64,000 nucleotides of DNA from contig NC_080041.1 in NCBI RefSeq assembly GCF_012489685.1, positions 25,409,780-25,473,779 on the forward strand, read 5' to 3'. The notes beneath the pieces were generated by a model that made no database searches, was not told where the DNA came from, and saw nothing but the letters and a program-made list of their open reading frames with translations. Source of the stretch: Lotus japonicus. Lineage: Eukaryota; Streptophyta; Magnoliopsida; Fabales; Fabaceae. Position 1 is the first letter of the stretch, and the number at the start of each line of letters is the position of its first letter. Shown here piece by piece: positions 23,171 to 33,987 of the stretch. Made by a program: the position numbers and the translations under genes.

Positions 23171-25708
23171 TGTAGGTTCAATCTGCAAGTGCACAGATAT
23201 CTCCGGGTTTTAATATCGAATCCACACGGACCGTGAGTGAGAATTATGGTTTAAGCTTGAAGCTTGTGAATTTGAAAGCAAGTAAAATTCAGATTTTGGA
23301 TTTGTTTGTTTGTAACAAGAGTTTGCAAAATAAGCAATAGTAAAGAAAATGAAAATATCAATTGATGAAAATGCTCTGGGTTAATGTTCATCCAATCCTT
23401 CCTAGACAACCTACCCTATGCAATTGAAACCTTGAATAATTCCCTTATTGTTATAGCCTAGATATTCACTCATTGATTCCTCACATGAGCAATTCTCCCA
23501 TACTAAAAGCTGTAAGATCAAGTTTTGATCTAGTAGTACAACTCTATGTTTTGATGATTACAAGTTAACCTTTTGATATGAACAATTGTGGTACTCTAAC
23601 GTGTTTTTCTGAGTGTGCTATTTACAGGCTCTGACCTTGACTCAATCTCACACAAATCAGAAGCACTGTGTATAAAGGGTAACCCAAGCAACGCTTTCGC
23701 ATTCACCATGTTCAGTATGAACAGTGGAAAAGCTTCAGAAGATCTGAAGCTATACAAACTCTGATGAGGACTCAGTCGCTAGAAGCTCTGATGATCCAGA
23801 AGTTCTGACAACCAAGAAACACTGAAGGTTCAGATGTTCTGATGGTGTAGAAGACTCTGAAGATCCAGAAGCTGAATAGTGGAAACTCTGAAGTCCAGAA
23901 GCAAGAAACTCTGAAGGCCATGTTCTTCCCTCTGAGTTCAGAATCAGAAGATACAATGGTCAGAGGATCTGTGCTTTCCCTCTGACTCTGATCAACCGGC
24001 TTCACAAGTTCCAATATGAAGTATTCCTCTGATCAGAAGTCTCCTAGGTTAAAAGGTCAAGTCGCTATCCAAGTACAAAAGCAAGTGTACCTTCCTGACG
24101 ACCTACCTAACGTTCTCAGCCACAGCAGAAGCTGGATTTTCCAGAACTGCCCTCCAACGGTAGCATTTCCCATGCAACGCTCAACCCTAATCCTTGGAGT
24201 ATATATAGAGGCTGAAGATTGAAAGAAGCGGTGAAGAAAAATATACGAGAAGCAACACACGCGCAAGATATTCAAAATATTCTAAGCTTTCTTTCATCCT
24301 GTAATTTATTTAGTTTACACTCAGCTTATTCAGAAGCAAACCCTTGTAAACACCAACCTCAAACAGTTGTTTGATTTTCCTTTAGGAGATCAAGGTTGAT
24401 CGGATCCTAGAGAAGACTAAGAGAGTGAATCTTAGTGTGAGCTAAGTCAGTGTAATTGTTAGTCACTTGTAGGTTTCAAGTGCAGTTGTAACTCTTACCT
24501 GATTAGTGGATTGCCTTCATTCTAAGAAGGAAGAAATCACCTTAACGGGTGGACTGGAGTAGCTTGAGTGATTTATCAAGTGAACCAGGATAAAATCCTT
24601 GTGTGCTTTTCTATCTCTATCTTTTGCACTTAGTTCTCGAAAAGATTTGTTAAAATCTTTAAGGTGGTAGTTTTGTACTGAAAACGTTATTCAAACCCCC
24701 CTTTCTACCGTTTTTCATACCTTCAAAAGCTAAGCCCAATTCCTTGTGTACTTAGTCATTCATATGAGGTTTATAAGCATGCAATTTTCAGGCCAACAAA
24801 ACCAATCCCTCACTCTATTCCTAGAAGCAAGCAAAAAGAGGTCAATTCCAACCCAAGTCCCCAAATTACAACAATCTTCCAATATGATTGCAATTTAGCC
24901 TTAAGCAAAGGTGCACCCAAGCTTATCATGCATAAAAGAATTGAAATATAAGGTAGATTCAAGAACAAGGGCATAGAGATAGGAATTAAGTCTAGAAATT
25001 CATGAAATCACATTGAACCCAAAGCAATAGAAGAGTCTAGCCACTCATGGCTAGTGAATCCATACAAGAAATGTAAAGAAAACCTGGAAAATACAAGGTG
25101 GAAGCCTCACACAAGCCCCAAAAGCACTTCCTAAGCTTCAATACTTGGTAAAAATCTAAGAAAAAATCAGAAGTCCTGAACAAAATGGCCTAAAGCCTTA
25201 TTTATAGGCATTCTGGACGAGCTAGGGCGCTCAAGCGCCGCAGCGCTTGAGCACCCATGAAGCAGAAGCTTCACTTTCCCTTCTGGCAAGCTGGTGCTCA
25301 GGCGCCAGGCTAGGGCGCTTGAGCGCTAAACACTCGGATTTGGGGACTTTTCAGCTTTTTGTAACCCCCCTTTGAATGCTTTCTTCAATTCCTTTGCATC
25401 TTGGCCTTCCTTTTCCATAAGTTACCTGCTGCAGCACTAAAGGACCAAGACAAGGAGTAAAATCAAGAAATTCAAAGGGCTTTTAACCACCTTAGTCCCC
25501 ACAAAATCATGGCAAAACTCATGCAAGTCCTAAACTCTATAAAAATGCAAAAAAACCCTCATAAAACCATAAAATTACTAAAACTTGACTCAAACTCAAA
25601 TAAACACAAAAATGCATGAGAATGCATGAAACACTACATGAGACAAAGAAAAAGACTCAAAACACTCAAAGAAATGACCCTAAAACCACTACTAACATAG
25701 GGTCATCA
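23171..25708. mobile_element. Solo LTR of an unassigned retrotransposon, itself interrupted
   Basis: Begins TGTAGGTTCAATCTGC and ends AGGGTCATCA (TG..CA), with TATCA on both sides (23166-23170, 25709-25713). Without the nested SIRE-family solo LTR and one TSD copy it is about 1318 bp. No coding sequence. The GCGC-rich palindromic part near 25210-25330 (GGGCGCTCAAGCGC and similar) stands out from the AT-rich rest. It lies in the 3' untranslated part of the SIRE-like element. The retrotransposon family is not recognised. Confidence 0.75.
23511..24725 (+). mobile_element. SIRE-family solo LTR, innermost layer of the nest
   Basis: 1215 bp, TGTAAGATCAAG...CATACCTTCA, the same family as the SIRE LTRs but in the opposite (plus) orientation. 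Perfect TSD AAAGC at 23506-23510 and 24726-24730. No internal domain, so it is a solo LTR. A TATA-like GAGTATATATAGAGG near 24197 and an ATACCTTCA end match the other copies. Confidence 0.93.
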
Positions 25709-25713
25709 TATCA

Positions 25714-26110
25714 CTTCAGAGGAAGTGAAAATGTATTCCTTGTATTTGCCTAGTGACACATCTATGGTCATAAAGGTGGAACTCTTAAATTCTCCAAAAG
25801 AAAAAAAATCACACTAACACAGCTTACACATAAAAAACTGGGTTATACTCCCCCTTTTTGTCATAAGCAAAAAGCATGGAGTGTGAAAAACTTAGCTTGA
25901 AGTACAAGGTACTCCCCCTTAGAGAAGGTCTAAGTTTAAAAAGACGGAGAAAAGAAAGAAAAAAAATATTGAGGAAAACGTATTTAATTAATGCAGATGT
26001 AGAAGAGTAAATGAAGAGGTTGAACGTTTACCACCGGCCAAGGAATTAAGGTAAACTACTGTTACCAATTAATAAACCTTGAGAAACTGCTTCAGCATTA
26101 ACTTCGGTAG
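25714..26110 (-). other. 3' untranslated region of the SIRE-like element, inner part, with polypurine-like motifs
   Basis: On the minus strand, purine runs like AAAAAGGGGGAGT (25849-25861) and AAGGGGGAGT (25911-25920) resemble the real polypurine tract at 22846. No coding sequence in the sense strand. Confidence 0.5.
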
Positions 26111-26123
26111 CTTGAACTGAGCT

Positions 26124-26129
26124 TATAAA
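26124..26129 (+). promoter_or_regulatory. TATA box upstream of the antisense ORF of the SIRE-like element
   Basis: TATAAA within GAGCTTATAAATAGCAG, 66 bp before the ATG at 26190. The spacing allows a start about 30 bp downstream (CTTCACATTGC region) and a short leader. It lies on the strand opposite to the retroelement genes. Confidence 0.5.
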
Positions 26130-26189
26130 TAGCAGTTAAACCATATCAGTCTTCACATTGCATTTTCTCTTGATCGTAAAAAAAATTCA

Positions 26190-26579
26190 ATGGCATCCTT
26201 CAGTGCAAGCATCAAGCAGTTGAGAGAGAAAGCCTTTGATGAAGATCTCTTCATCAATGTACGCCATCCAGAGGAACCGAGCGTTTATACCCTTACAAAC
26301 CAGCTATTAGGCATGAGCCTAAGTCCGGAAATGGACAACATCCTTAGGAGCTTCCTCAGATTCGTGGAGGAAATGCAGGTCTGCTTTCAGAAGGAGCTGG
26401 AGCTGTATGAGAAGATCAGAGCAATAGAGGTGGCTCTGGAGACGGTGGCGGCGGGTCCTCAGAGGCAGGAGCTGCGCCAGAGCTTAGTCCTCTTAGAGTA
26501 TAGGCAGCATCGTCTGGAGCTTGAGAAAGCGACGATGCGTAGGCAGTGTAGAGAAATGAGGAAAAATCCTCCCTTTTAA
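26190..26579 (+). CDS. Antisense ORF of the SIRE-like element, 129 residues, unknown function
   Basis: Uninterrupted ORF beginning ATGGCATCC and ending TAA, on the strand opposite to gag-pol-env, between the env-like ORF and the 3' LTR. Residues about 60-125 are rich in Glu, Leu, Arg and Gln and look helical, with a coiled-coil-like pattern (EEMQVCFQKELELYEKI), and the last 20 residues are strongly basic. No signal peptide or membrane segment. A TATA box lies 61-66 bp upstream and AATAAA at 26610-26615 downstream. I do not recognise a family. All readable element genes around it are broken while this one is intact, but it is short, so chance survival is possible. Expression is inference. Confidence 0.55.
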   Translation: MASFSASIKQLREKAFDEDLFINVRHPEEPSVYTLTNQLLGMSLSPEMDNILRSFLRFVEEMQVCFQKELELYEKIRAIEVALETVAAGPQRQELRQSLVLLEYRQHRLELEKATMRRQCREMRKNPPF

Positions 26580-26832
26580 TGTAGCAATGCGTGTATGCAA
26601 TTTCTTATTAATAAAAAAAATTTGGTTGGTGGTTAATGAGAATGCTTGAAATAAATTTTATGATGAACAAGTATTATGCAACACATAATGAAGATGTTAA
26701 TAGAATAACACGAGAATAGATAAAGAAACAAGGTTCAAAACAAATAAACGTGAAAAAGAAAAGCATAATACAGGAAAAGAAATCAACAAAGATAAAATAG
26801 GAGAGAAGAGAGTTCCTAAAACTAGGGTTTAG

Positions 26833-29563
26833 GTGTCCTCCGAAGCAGTTCTGTGCACATATCTTTCAAACTCTGAAGGAGAACTTCATGAGAGTTGAGC
26901 CTTTATTCAATGATATCAATCCTTGAGTCTGACTGAGGTTGAGCAGACGTTGCAGCGTCATCAGAGTGAGGAACTCGAGCAGATGTGGAAGCAGCAACAG
27001 TAATTGGAACAATTCTAAGTGCTTCATTTCTGAGTGCCTCAGCTTCAGCTTGTAATAATGCTGCTTGTTCCAGAGCTTGCAACCTTGCAGCTTCACGTTG
27101 TTCTGCCTCAATCTGTGCAGCTGCTTCTTCTTGTTATTTCTTCCTTCTGGTTTCTTCAATAACAGAATAGAGTTGTTCTCTCATCAGCTGTTCATTCAGA
27201 GCTTCTCTTCTTCTGAGGCGTTGAGTGGCAGATTCAAACACTTATCCTTTTCAGCATTTAGGAAACCAACCATCACCGGAACTTGGTCAACCATCCAAGA
27301 ACACAAACGATCCCAATCCTCAACAACCATGTCTGGAAGCTCACTCAGGTCAGTGCGACCATGCACATTGCGAACCTTTCAAGATGCTTCATGATGAAAT
27401 GAGTTGATGCAATCAAGGAGGGTGGTTGGTCCAGAGTAGGTGTAGGGAACAAGGGAGAGGTTTGGTTCAGGTGATGAATAGTGGTTGCTACTTGCTACCT
27501 TAGAGGAAGAACCAACCTACAGAGTCTGATGTGCAGATATGTTGGTCTCAGGGTTTTGATGAGAGGTTACAGTCTCAGGATTTGGTGATTTGTCTGAGGA
27601 ATGGTTTGAGACTGAGTCAGCATTTTCTGGAAGAGAGTTGTGAGGAGGAGGAGGTGGAGGAGGCATTGAGGCCAGAGGTACTGCTTGGATTGGGAAATCC
27701 GGAGCAACCAGAGGTTCTGGCCTTGGTCCAGGGTAGCGGTTTGGACTAGGAACAGTTATGAAATGTGCAGGAATTTCAGAAATCATTGTTCTTGCAATCT
27801 GAAACAATTTACGATTGGCTTCAGATTCATTTGAGGGAGAAGAGAAAGGAACATTGGTAGGAAAGGAAACAGAAGGACCATGAGAGAGAATTTCACGTTC
27901 AGAGTGAGTGTGTATAAGGTTCAGAGGTGGTTTTATCGGAGGCTTGTGTTTCAATGACTTGTGGTTCAGAGGCTTCTGGATTGTATGGAAGGATAATAGG
28001 TGAGGTGGAAGCAGAGGGTTTGTTTGCTTGGAGCATTTTCCAGAGGGGTTCTTCCTCAATGGAAGGTTGGAAGAATAAGGCCCTAGGGGGTGAAGGAGGG
28101 GAGGTTGATTGATTGATTGGTGTGGGTTCAGAATTGGTTTGATCATGAATTGCATCAAGCAGATTGAAATCATCATCTGAAAGAACAACAAACTTACTTG
28201 AAGCTCTAGCTGCAGATCCTGTGACTCTGGTAGAGGGTGCAGGTCTAGCAGGCTCCTGAGTTGGATGCAGATGAGTGACTTGAGTCACAATCCTGACCTT
28301 CTTGGCCTTCTTCTGAGGCAGTGGTTCATCATCATCATGGTCATCACCATCAGAGGGATCATTCTCCTCAGAGGCTTCAACTTGCTTTTTCTTGCTCTTG
28401 CTCTTCCTGGGAGATTCAAAATCAGGAGGATCTGGGAGAGTCCTGAAGAATTCATCCACACCAATTTCAAAGCCTTGCCGTCTCAAATCATCAAGGTAGA
28501 TTCTGATTGCCTCTGGGTCATCAGCCTTGGACCAGAGGGGGTAGTCCTTCAAACGAGTTCTTCTTCTTGGTCTTGCATCAGCAACTTTGACCTCAGCCTT
28601 TGTCTCTATCAGACCCATTCTCTTCATAGTAGAAGGAGTGAAGACATCCCCAGTAATTGTTGTCAAGTCTTCACTGCATCCTAATTGTCGCAAATCCTTT
28701 ATCAGTTTGCTCTCAATGAAGAAGTCAGAAAGCAATCTGCCAAATGGTATGTATTTGATTGCAGACTTGGGTGAAGCAATGGTTCTTGACTTCTTGATGC
28801 ACTTCTTCAGATAGAAAAAAAGAAAGTAGGGCAGACAGATATTGTGGTGCTCCTTGATGAAGAAGAGTAGCACCTTCTGGGTAAAGTTGATGTAATTTGG
28901 AGAGCTTCCCTTTGGCCTTTGATTTATGCAGTTTAGCAGAATCTTATGCCAGATTCTGAAGTCAGGTTGAAGATCCTTGGTCTTGCAGTCATTTTTCCCT
29001 GGCTTCCATGTAGAGTAGAGAGCCATGTTGACTGCCACTTTGGTCTTTAGTTTCACTTTTGATTCCTGCAATTGAAATCTGTAGCCTTTGCTTGTTTCTG
29101 CACCCAGAAGTTTTGCAAACGACTTCTCAGTAATAATGATCCACTTCCCCAGAACAAACGACACCACTTGATGCTCATTGCAATGAGCGTGCTTCCAAAA
29201 TTCCTTCACGAGTTTGTCATAGACGGGACCATGGAGTCTTTGGAAGTACCCTTCCCAGCCTTGAGCTTGAGCTTCAGGACGAAGATCAACTCCATTGTCA
29301 GCAATATTGTCGAGGTCGAATCTCCATTCAACAAGAACTTGGAGATCTTCTGGAGGGAAGATGCAGGTAACTGCACATCTTCTCTGAGAAAGGGGAATAA
29401 CATCTTCTGCGTCTTGGACTTGTGCTTGAGCATTCTCAGTCGATCTGGGACGCAGAGCATGACCCACTTGCCCTGTTGGAAGACCCACAACCATTATGGG
29501 AAAAACTCTTCCATCGGCGGAATCAAATCGCTCACCGGAGTCAGCTCTTTCAGAATTTGCCAT
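26833..29563 (-). pseudogene. Env-like protein of the SIRE-like element, broken in its second half
   Basis: The third ORF of SIRE/Maximus-type elements, sometimes called envelope-like; its function is unproven. The ATG is at 29563. The first 554 codons are open (to 27899): a structured N-terminal half with text such as YDKLVKEFWKHAHC and KLLGAETSKGYRF, then a Lys-rich patch (SKSKKK), an acidic stretch and a Pro/Ser-rich part. A frameshift near 27900 moves the frame, which continues to about 27517 with a Pro-run, and another part (27160-26833) forms an Ala/Glu/Gln-rich coiled coil (AAAQIEAEQREAARLQALEQ) with two stops. The coiled coil at the C-terminus agrees with what is reported for SIRE1. 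No obvious transmembrane segment is visible in the readable part. Confidence 0.7.
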
Positions 29564-30079
29564 TGTTGAAGGTAGAAGGTTTGGGTCGAATAGAGATGAG
29601 AGAACGCGAGAGAGAATCGAGGAAAACGAGGGTTTTGCAAACAGGAGAGAGAAGCAAAAACGCGTGAATGAAGGAGAACGTGTGTGCGTAGTGGTTTTAG
29701 AAGATAACCGTTGTTGATTGTAAAAGCAAAAGTAAGATCAACGGTTGAAAATTAAGGACATCAATATGAACAGTTATTACACACATCACATGGTGGAGAT
29801 AAAGCACATCAACACTCATTACAACAAATTGTCAGCACGGGCACAAGGAACGATGTATCAAAGTAACTGACACATGCTTGTTGTCTCATTTCAGAGTAAG
29901 CACCAATGGGTACTTAACTTCTGACTAAGTTACCTTCTAAACTAGACATCTTCTGATGAGGAAGTATCATAGTCAGAGGTTCTGATCCATCTTCAAACTG
30001 GACAAAAGTCCATATTCAGATTTTTCAGTATAAATTTAAATATATCTTCTGCTAAGGGCTTTGTGAAGATATCTTCCCA
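29564..30079 (-). other. Spacer between pol and env-like ORF of the SIRE-like element
   Basis: No coding frame. The env-like ORF would need its own expression route (spliced or readthrough RNA). A short TCAGAGG-rich piece near 29975 resembles the LTR composition. Nothing else seen. Confidence 0.45.
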
Positions 30080-31172
30080 TTAATGGTCAGTATCAATAAA
30101 CTTCAGAAGAAGTACGCCCTTCTGAACATAATCTCTAATAAAATGATACTTTACCTCAATGTGTTTAGCCCTTGAGTGTAAGATTGAATTCTTACTGAGT
30201 GAAATTGCAACAGTGTTATCACAATGGATTGGAATGTTGCTCTCAAGGATTTGATAATCCTCTAGCTGATGTTTCATCCAGAGCATCTGAGTGCTACAAA
30301 TAGTTGCTGAGATATATTCTGCCTCTGCAGTGGATAGTGTAATAGTAGAGTGCCTCTTGCTTGCCCATGAGACTAGGTTACTTCCTAGAAATTGACAATT
30401 TCCAGTAGTACTCTTTCTTTCAGTTCGATCTCCAGCATAATCAGCATCACAATAACCTGAAAGCTTATACTCTGATGTTTTCTTACACATCAAGCCGAGG
30501 TTAGTGGTACCTTTCAGATATTTGAGAATTCTCTTAACAGCAGTTAAGTGAGTTTTTCTAGGATCTGATTGGAAACAAGCACATAAATGGACACTAAACA
30601 GAATATCTGGCCTAGATGCAGTTAAGTATAGAAGTGAACCTATCATTCCACGATATAGCTTCTCACTTACTTTCCCACTGGCATCTTCTTTCTCCAGAAT
30701 GCAAGTAGGATGCATAGGAGTCTTAGCAATTATTGATTGTGTCATATTAAACTTGCTTCAGACCATAGAGAGATTTCTTCAATTTGAAAACATGGTCAGG
30801 GTTCTTCTCATCTTCAAAACCAGGAGGTTGGTGCACCTATACTTCCTCTGAGATGTATCCATTCAGGAAGGCACTCTTGACATCCATCTGATGAAGGATT
30901 ATGTTGTGATTCACTGAGAAAGAGATCAGCAGTCTGATTGCTTCCACTCTTGCTACTGGAGCAAACGTTTCAGTATAATCTATTCCTTCTTGCTGACTGT
31001 AGCCTTGAGAAACTAGTCTTGCTTTGTTTTTTACTACATCTCCTTTTTCATTCAGCTTGTTTCTGAATACCCATTTGGTTCCAATGATGTGAGCGCCTTG
31101 AGGTTTCTTGACAAGGTTCAAAACATCATTCTTGGAGAATTGATTCAGTTCTTCTTCCATTGCCAAAATTCA
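30080..31172 (-). pseudogene. Copia reverse transcriptase/RNase H, with RT core deleted
   Basis: Minus strand. The RT start is clear (WVFRNKLNEKGDVV, KARLVSQGYSQQEGIDY, ETFAPVAR, LHQMDVKSAFLNG), reaching SLYGLKQ near 30757. There the text jumps to KFNMTQS, which belongs well downstream. The deleted part contains the catalytic YVDD motif. A three-base AAG shared by both sides suggests a microhomology join. The RNase H follows from 30745 (SGYCDADYAGD, SLSTAEAEYIS, KHIEVKYHFIRD) and ends near 30080. A TGA stop (31170-31172) separates it from the integrase tail, in place of Trp. Without the catalytic site this pol cannot work. Confidence 0.88.
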
Positions 31173-31751
31173 GTCTTTGTCTTGAAGAGCTTCATCAATT
31201 GATCTTGGTTCAATTAAGGAAACCAATCCCTTCAGACTAAGTAGAGTCTCTTCAGAGGGTCTGAAAGCTGATCTGGTTCTGACTGGTTCATCTTTGTTTC
31301 CCAGAATCAGCTCCTTAGGGTGAGAGGCAACAATTCTGCTCTTCTTCTGAGGCTGTGGATCAGAGGGACCAACTTCCTCTGGAGTGTCTTCCTCTGGTTC
31401 AGCTTCCTCTGGAGCTTTGCCTTTGTCAGAAACATTGATACTCATATCTGCAAACTTTTCAACTTGCTTTGACTGATCAGAGACAAACTTATCATCAAAT
31501 CTAACATGAATAGATTCTTTAATAGTTTTAGCATCAGTATTATAAATTCTAAAACCTTTAGAACGTTCAGAGTAACCAAGTAATAGGCATTTAGAAGATT
31601 TAGAGTCAAACTTATGTAATCTATCCTTAGTATCCAGAGCATAGCAAACACAACCAAAATGATGAAAATAAGAAATGTTGGGTTTTACTTTCTTCCACAA
31701 TTCATAAGGAGTCTTATTCAGAATTGGTCTGATAGAGATCCTGTTCTGAAT
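31173..31751 (-). pseudogene. Copia integrase C-terminal region, separated by a solo LTR
   Basis: Continues the integrase of 32945-33668: YIQNRI-type text, then ISYFHHFGCVCYALDTKD, SSKCLLLGYSERSKGFRIYN and an acidic Glu/Pro-rich linker before RT. The inserted solo LTR (31757-32939) falls between the TAT-TAC codons of the AEAVNTAYY stretch and ATT-CAG of IQNR. The frame is otherwise open up to the TGA at 31170. Confidence 0.85.
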
Positions 31752-31756
31752 GTAAC

Positions 31757-32939
31757 TGTAAGATCAAGATTTGGTCATGTGGTACAACTCTATGTTTTGA
31801 TGATAACAAGTATTTATTTGTGGATGAACAACTATGATACTCTAATGTTTGTCTTGAGTGTTTTGACAAACAGGTTCTGATTCTGAAACCAGAAGATATA
31901 TTCATCAGAAGATCTGAGGATCAGAGGATCTGAAGATCAGAGGATCTGGAGATCAGAAGATCAGAGGATCTGAGGATCAGAAGATCTGAGGATCAGAGGA
32001 TCTGAGGATCAGAGGATCTGAAGATCAGAAGATCAGAAGATCTGAGGATCAGAAGATCTGAAGACCAGAAGCTCTGAGGGACCAGAGGCTCTGAAGGTCC
32101 AGAAGCAGAAGTTACGAAGGTCAGAGGATCCAAGCATCCCTCTGACTCTGATCACCAAGCTTCACAAGTTCCAACACGAAGCATTCCTCTGATCAGAAGT
32201 CATTGGTTAAAGGCAAATGTCTCTATCAAGAAGTACAAGAGCAGTGTACTATTCTGACAAGCCTACCTACCAAGGTTCAGCCACAGCAGGTTCTGGAAGT
32301 TCCAGAAATGCCCTCCAACGGTCATATTCTCTCAACAGAAATATCCTTTGCACCTTGGACTATAAAAGGCTGAAGAAAAGAAGAAAGCCAAGAGAGAGAA
32401 ACCAAGAGCTGCAATACAAGAAAAGATTCAAGCCTCTACTTTCTTCATCTGTTCTTATTTAGTTTACACTCAGCTTATTTAGAAGCAAACCTTTGTAAAC
32501 ACCAACCTCAAACAGTTGTTTGATTTTCCTTAAGGGACCGGGTAGGTCAGTATCCTTAAGAAGACTAAGAGAGTGAATCTTAGTGGTGATTCCTTTAGGA
32601 GATCAAGGTTGATCGGATCCTAGAGAAGACTAAGAGAGTGAATCTTAGTGTGAGCTAAGTCAGTGTATTGTTAGTCACTTGTAGGTTTCAAGTGCAGTTG
32701 TAACAATTATCTGATTAGTGGATTGCCTTCATTCTAAGAAGGAAGAAATCACCTTAACGGGTGGACTGGATTAGCTTGAGGGATTTATCAAGTGAACCAG
32801 GATAAAATACTTGTGTGCTTTTCTATCTCTTATCTTTAGCACTTAAGTTCTCGAAAGATTTGTTGAAATCTTTAAGGTGGAAGCTTTATCTTGAAAACGT
32901 TATTCAAACCCCCCCTTTCTACCGTTTTTCACACCTTCA
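31757..32939 (+). mobile_element. SIRE-family solo LTR inserted in the integrase gene
   Basis: 1183 bp, TGTAAGATCAAG...CACACCTTCA, in the opposite orientation to its host element. Flanks are GTAAC (31752-31756) and GTAAT (32940-32944), a 5-bp TSD with one change; the host reading frame needs GTAAT, so the left copy mutated. It has an expanded GATCAGAAGATCTGAG-type minisatellite (31910-32100) and a partial internal duplication near 32525-32660 of the AGAAGACTAAGAGAGTGAAT part. Confidence 0.9.
31905..32100 (+). repeat. Minisatellite of GATC(T/A)GAGGATCAGAAGATC units
   Basis: About twenty imperfect 8-bp half-units (GATCTGAG, GATCAGAG, GATCAGAA) in tandem within the solo LTR. The other LTR copies have only a few such units here, so the array expanded in this copy. 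Confidence 0.85.
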
Positions 32940-32944
32940 GTAAT

Positions 32945-33668
32945 ATGCTGTGTTTACTGCCTCAGCCCAGAAGTGCTTTGCCATGTCAGTTTCTTGAAGC
33001 ATGGTTCTTGCCATCTCTTGAAGAGTTCTATTCTTCCTCTCAACAACCCCATTTTGTTGAGGAGTTCTAGGACAAGAGAAATCATGTGCAATTCCATAGG
33101 AATCAAACAGACTCTCAAACTTGTCATTCTCAAACTCTCCACCATGATCACTTCTGACACGCATAATCCTGCAAGCCTTCTCGTTTTGCACTTGGGCAAT
33201 AAAGGTAGAGAACACAGAATGAGACTCATCCTTGCGGGATAGAAATTTTACCCATGTCCAGCGGCTATAGTCGTCAACAATGACCATCCCATATCTCTTG
33301 CCACCTATAGACTCAGTTTTCACTGGTCCAAAAAGGTCGATATGCAGAAGTTCCAACGACCTTGAGGTGGAAACAACATTCTTAGCCTTGAAATGGACTT
33401 TTGTAAATTTGCCTTTCTGACATGCTTCACAAAGAGCATCTGAAGAGAACTTCAGAGAGGGTAAGCCCCTGACAAGGTCAAGCTTACACAGCTGAGAAAT
33501 CTTTCTCATACTGGCATGCCCTAACCGTCTATGCCATACCCATTGCTCCTCATTAACAGAAACATGACACTTTACTTTCTGAGTTTCCAACTCAGTGAGT
33601 TTCCAACTCAGATAATCTGATCTTATAAGTGTTGTTCCTCCTCTTGCTATTAAACATAACAGAGTCAT
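32945..33668 (-). pseudogene. Copia GAG-pre-integrase and integrase core
   Basis: Minus strand. The pre-integrase zinc-binding part is present (WHRRLGHASMRKISQL, then CEACQKGKF). The integrase catalytic core shows LLHIDLFGPV (first Asp), VRSDHGGEFEN (second Asp) and PQQNGVVERKNRTLQEMAR (Glu). So the DDE residues are all there. The gene is cut after AEAVNTAYY by the solo LTR at 31757-32939. Integrase inserts the element cDNA in the nucleus. A short LSELET duplication near 33590-33610 shifts the frame relative to the protease part. Confidence 0.9.
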
Positions 33669-33987
33669 CGATCTGACTTACAGCCCTGCAGGACTTTTGA
33701 TTAAAGATAATATCATAACCCTTGTCAGCTAATTGGCTTATAGACAATAAGTTGTGATTTAATCCATCTACTAGCAGAACATTATCAATGCATGGACTAT
33801 TATCAATACCAATAGTACCAGAACCAACAATTTTACCCTTCTCATTTCCTCCAAAGCCAACTTCGCCTCCAGGCTTAAGTTTTAACTCTTGGAACATACG
33901 CCTTTCTCCCGTCATGTGACGCGAGCATCCACTGTCCAGATACCATGATTGGTGTTTCAGTGGAGCGATCAAGGATATCTGCAACAT
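33592..33987 (-). pseudogene. Copia aspartic protease
   Basis: Minus strand. WYLDSGCSRHMTG carries the intact DSG active site, followed by VGFGGNEKGKIVGSGTIG, DNVLLVDGLNHNLLSISQL and KSCRAV, the usual copia protease layout. It overlaps in another frame with the preceding gag tail (GQWMLASHDG, same DNA), so at least one frameshift separates gag and protease. Confidence 0.9.

Noticed and set aside
27517..28191. 224-codon minus-strand ORF with a Pro-run as a separate gene
   Set aside because: It overlaps the env-like ORF and continues it after a frameshift near 27900; its first half is a shadow frame.
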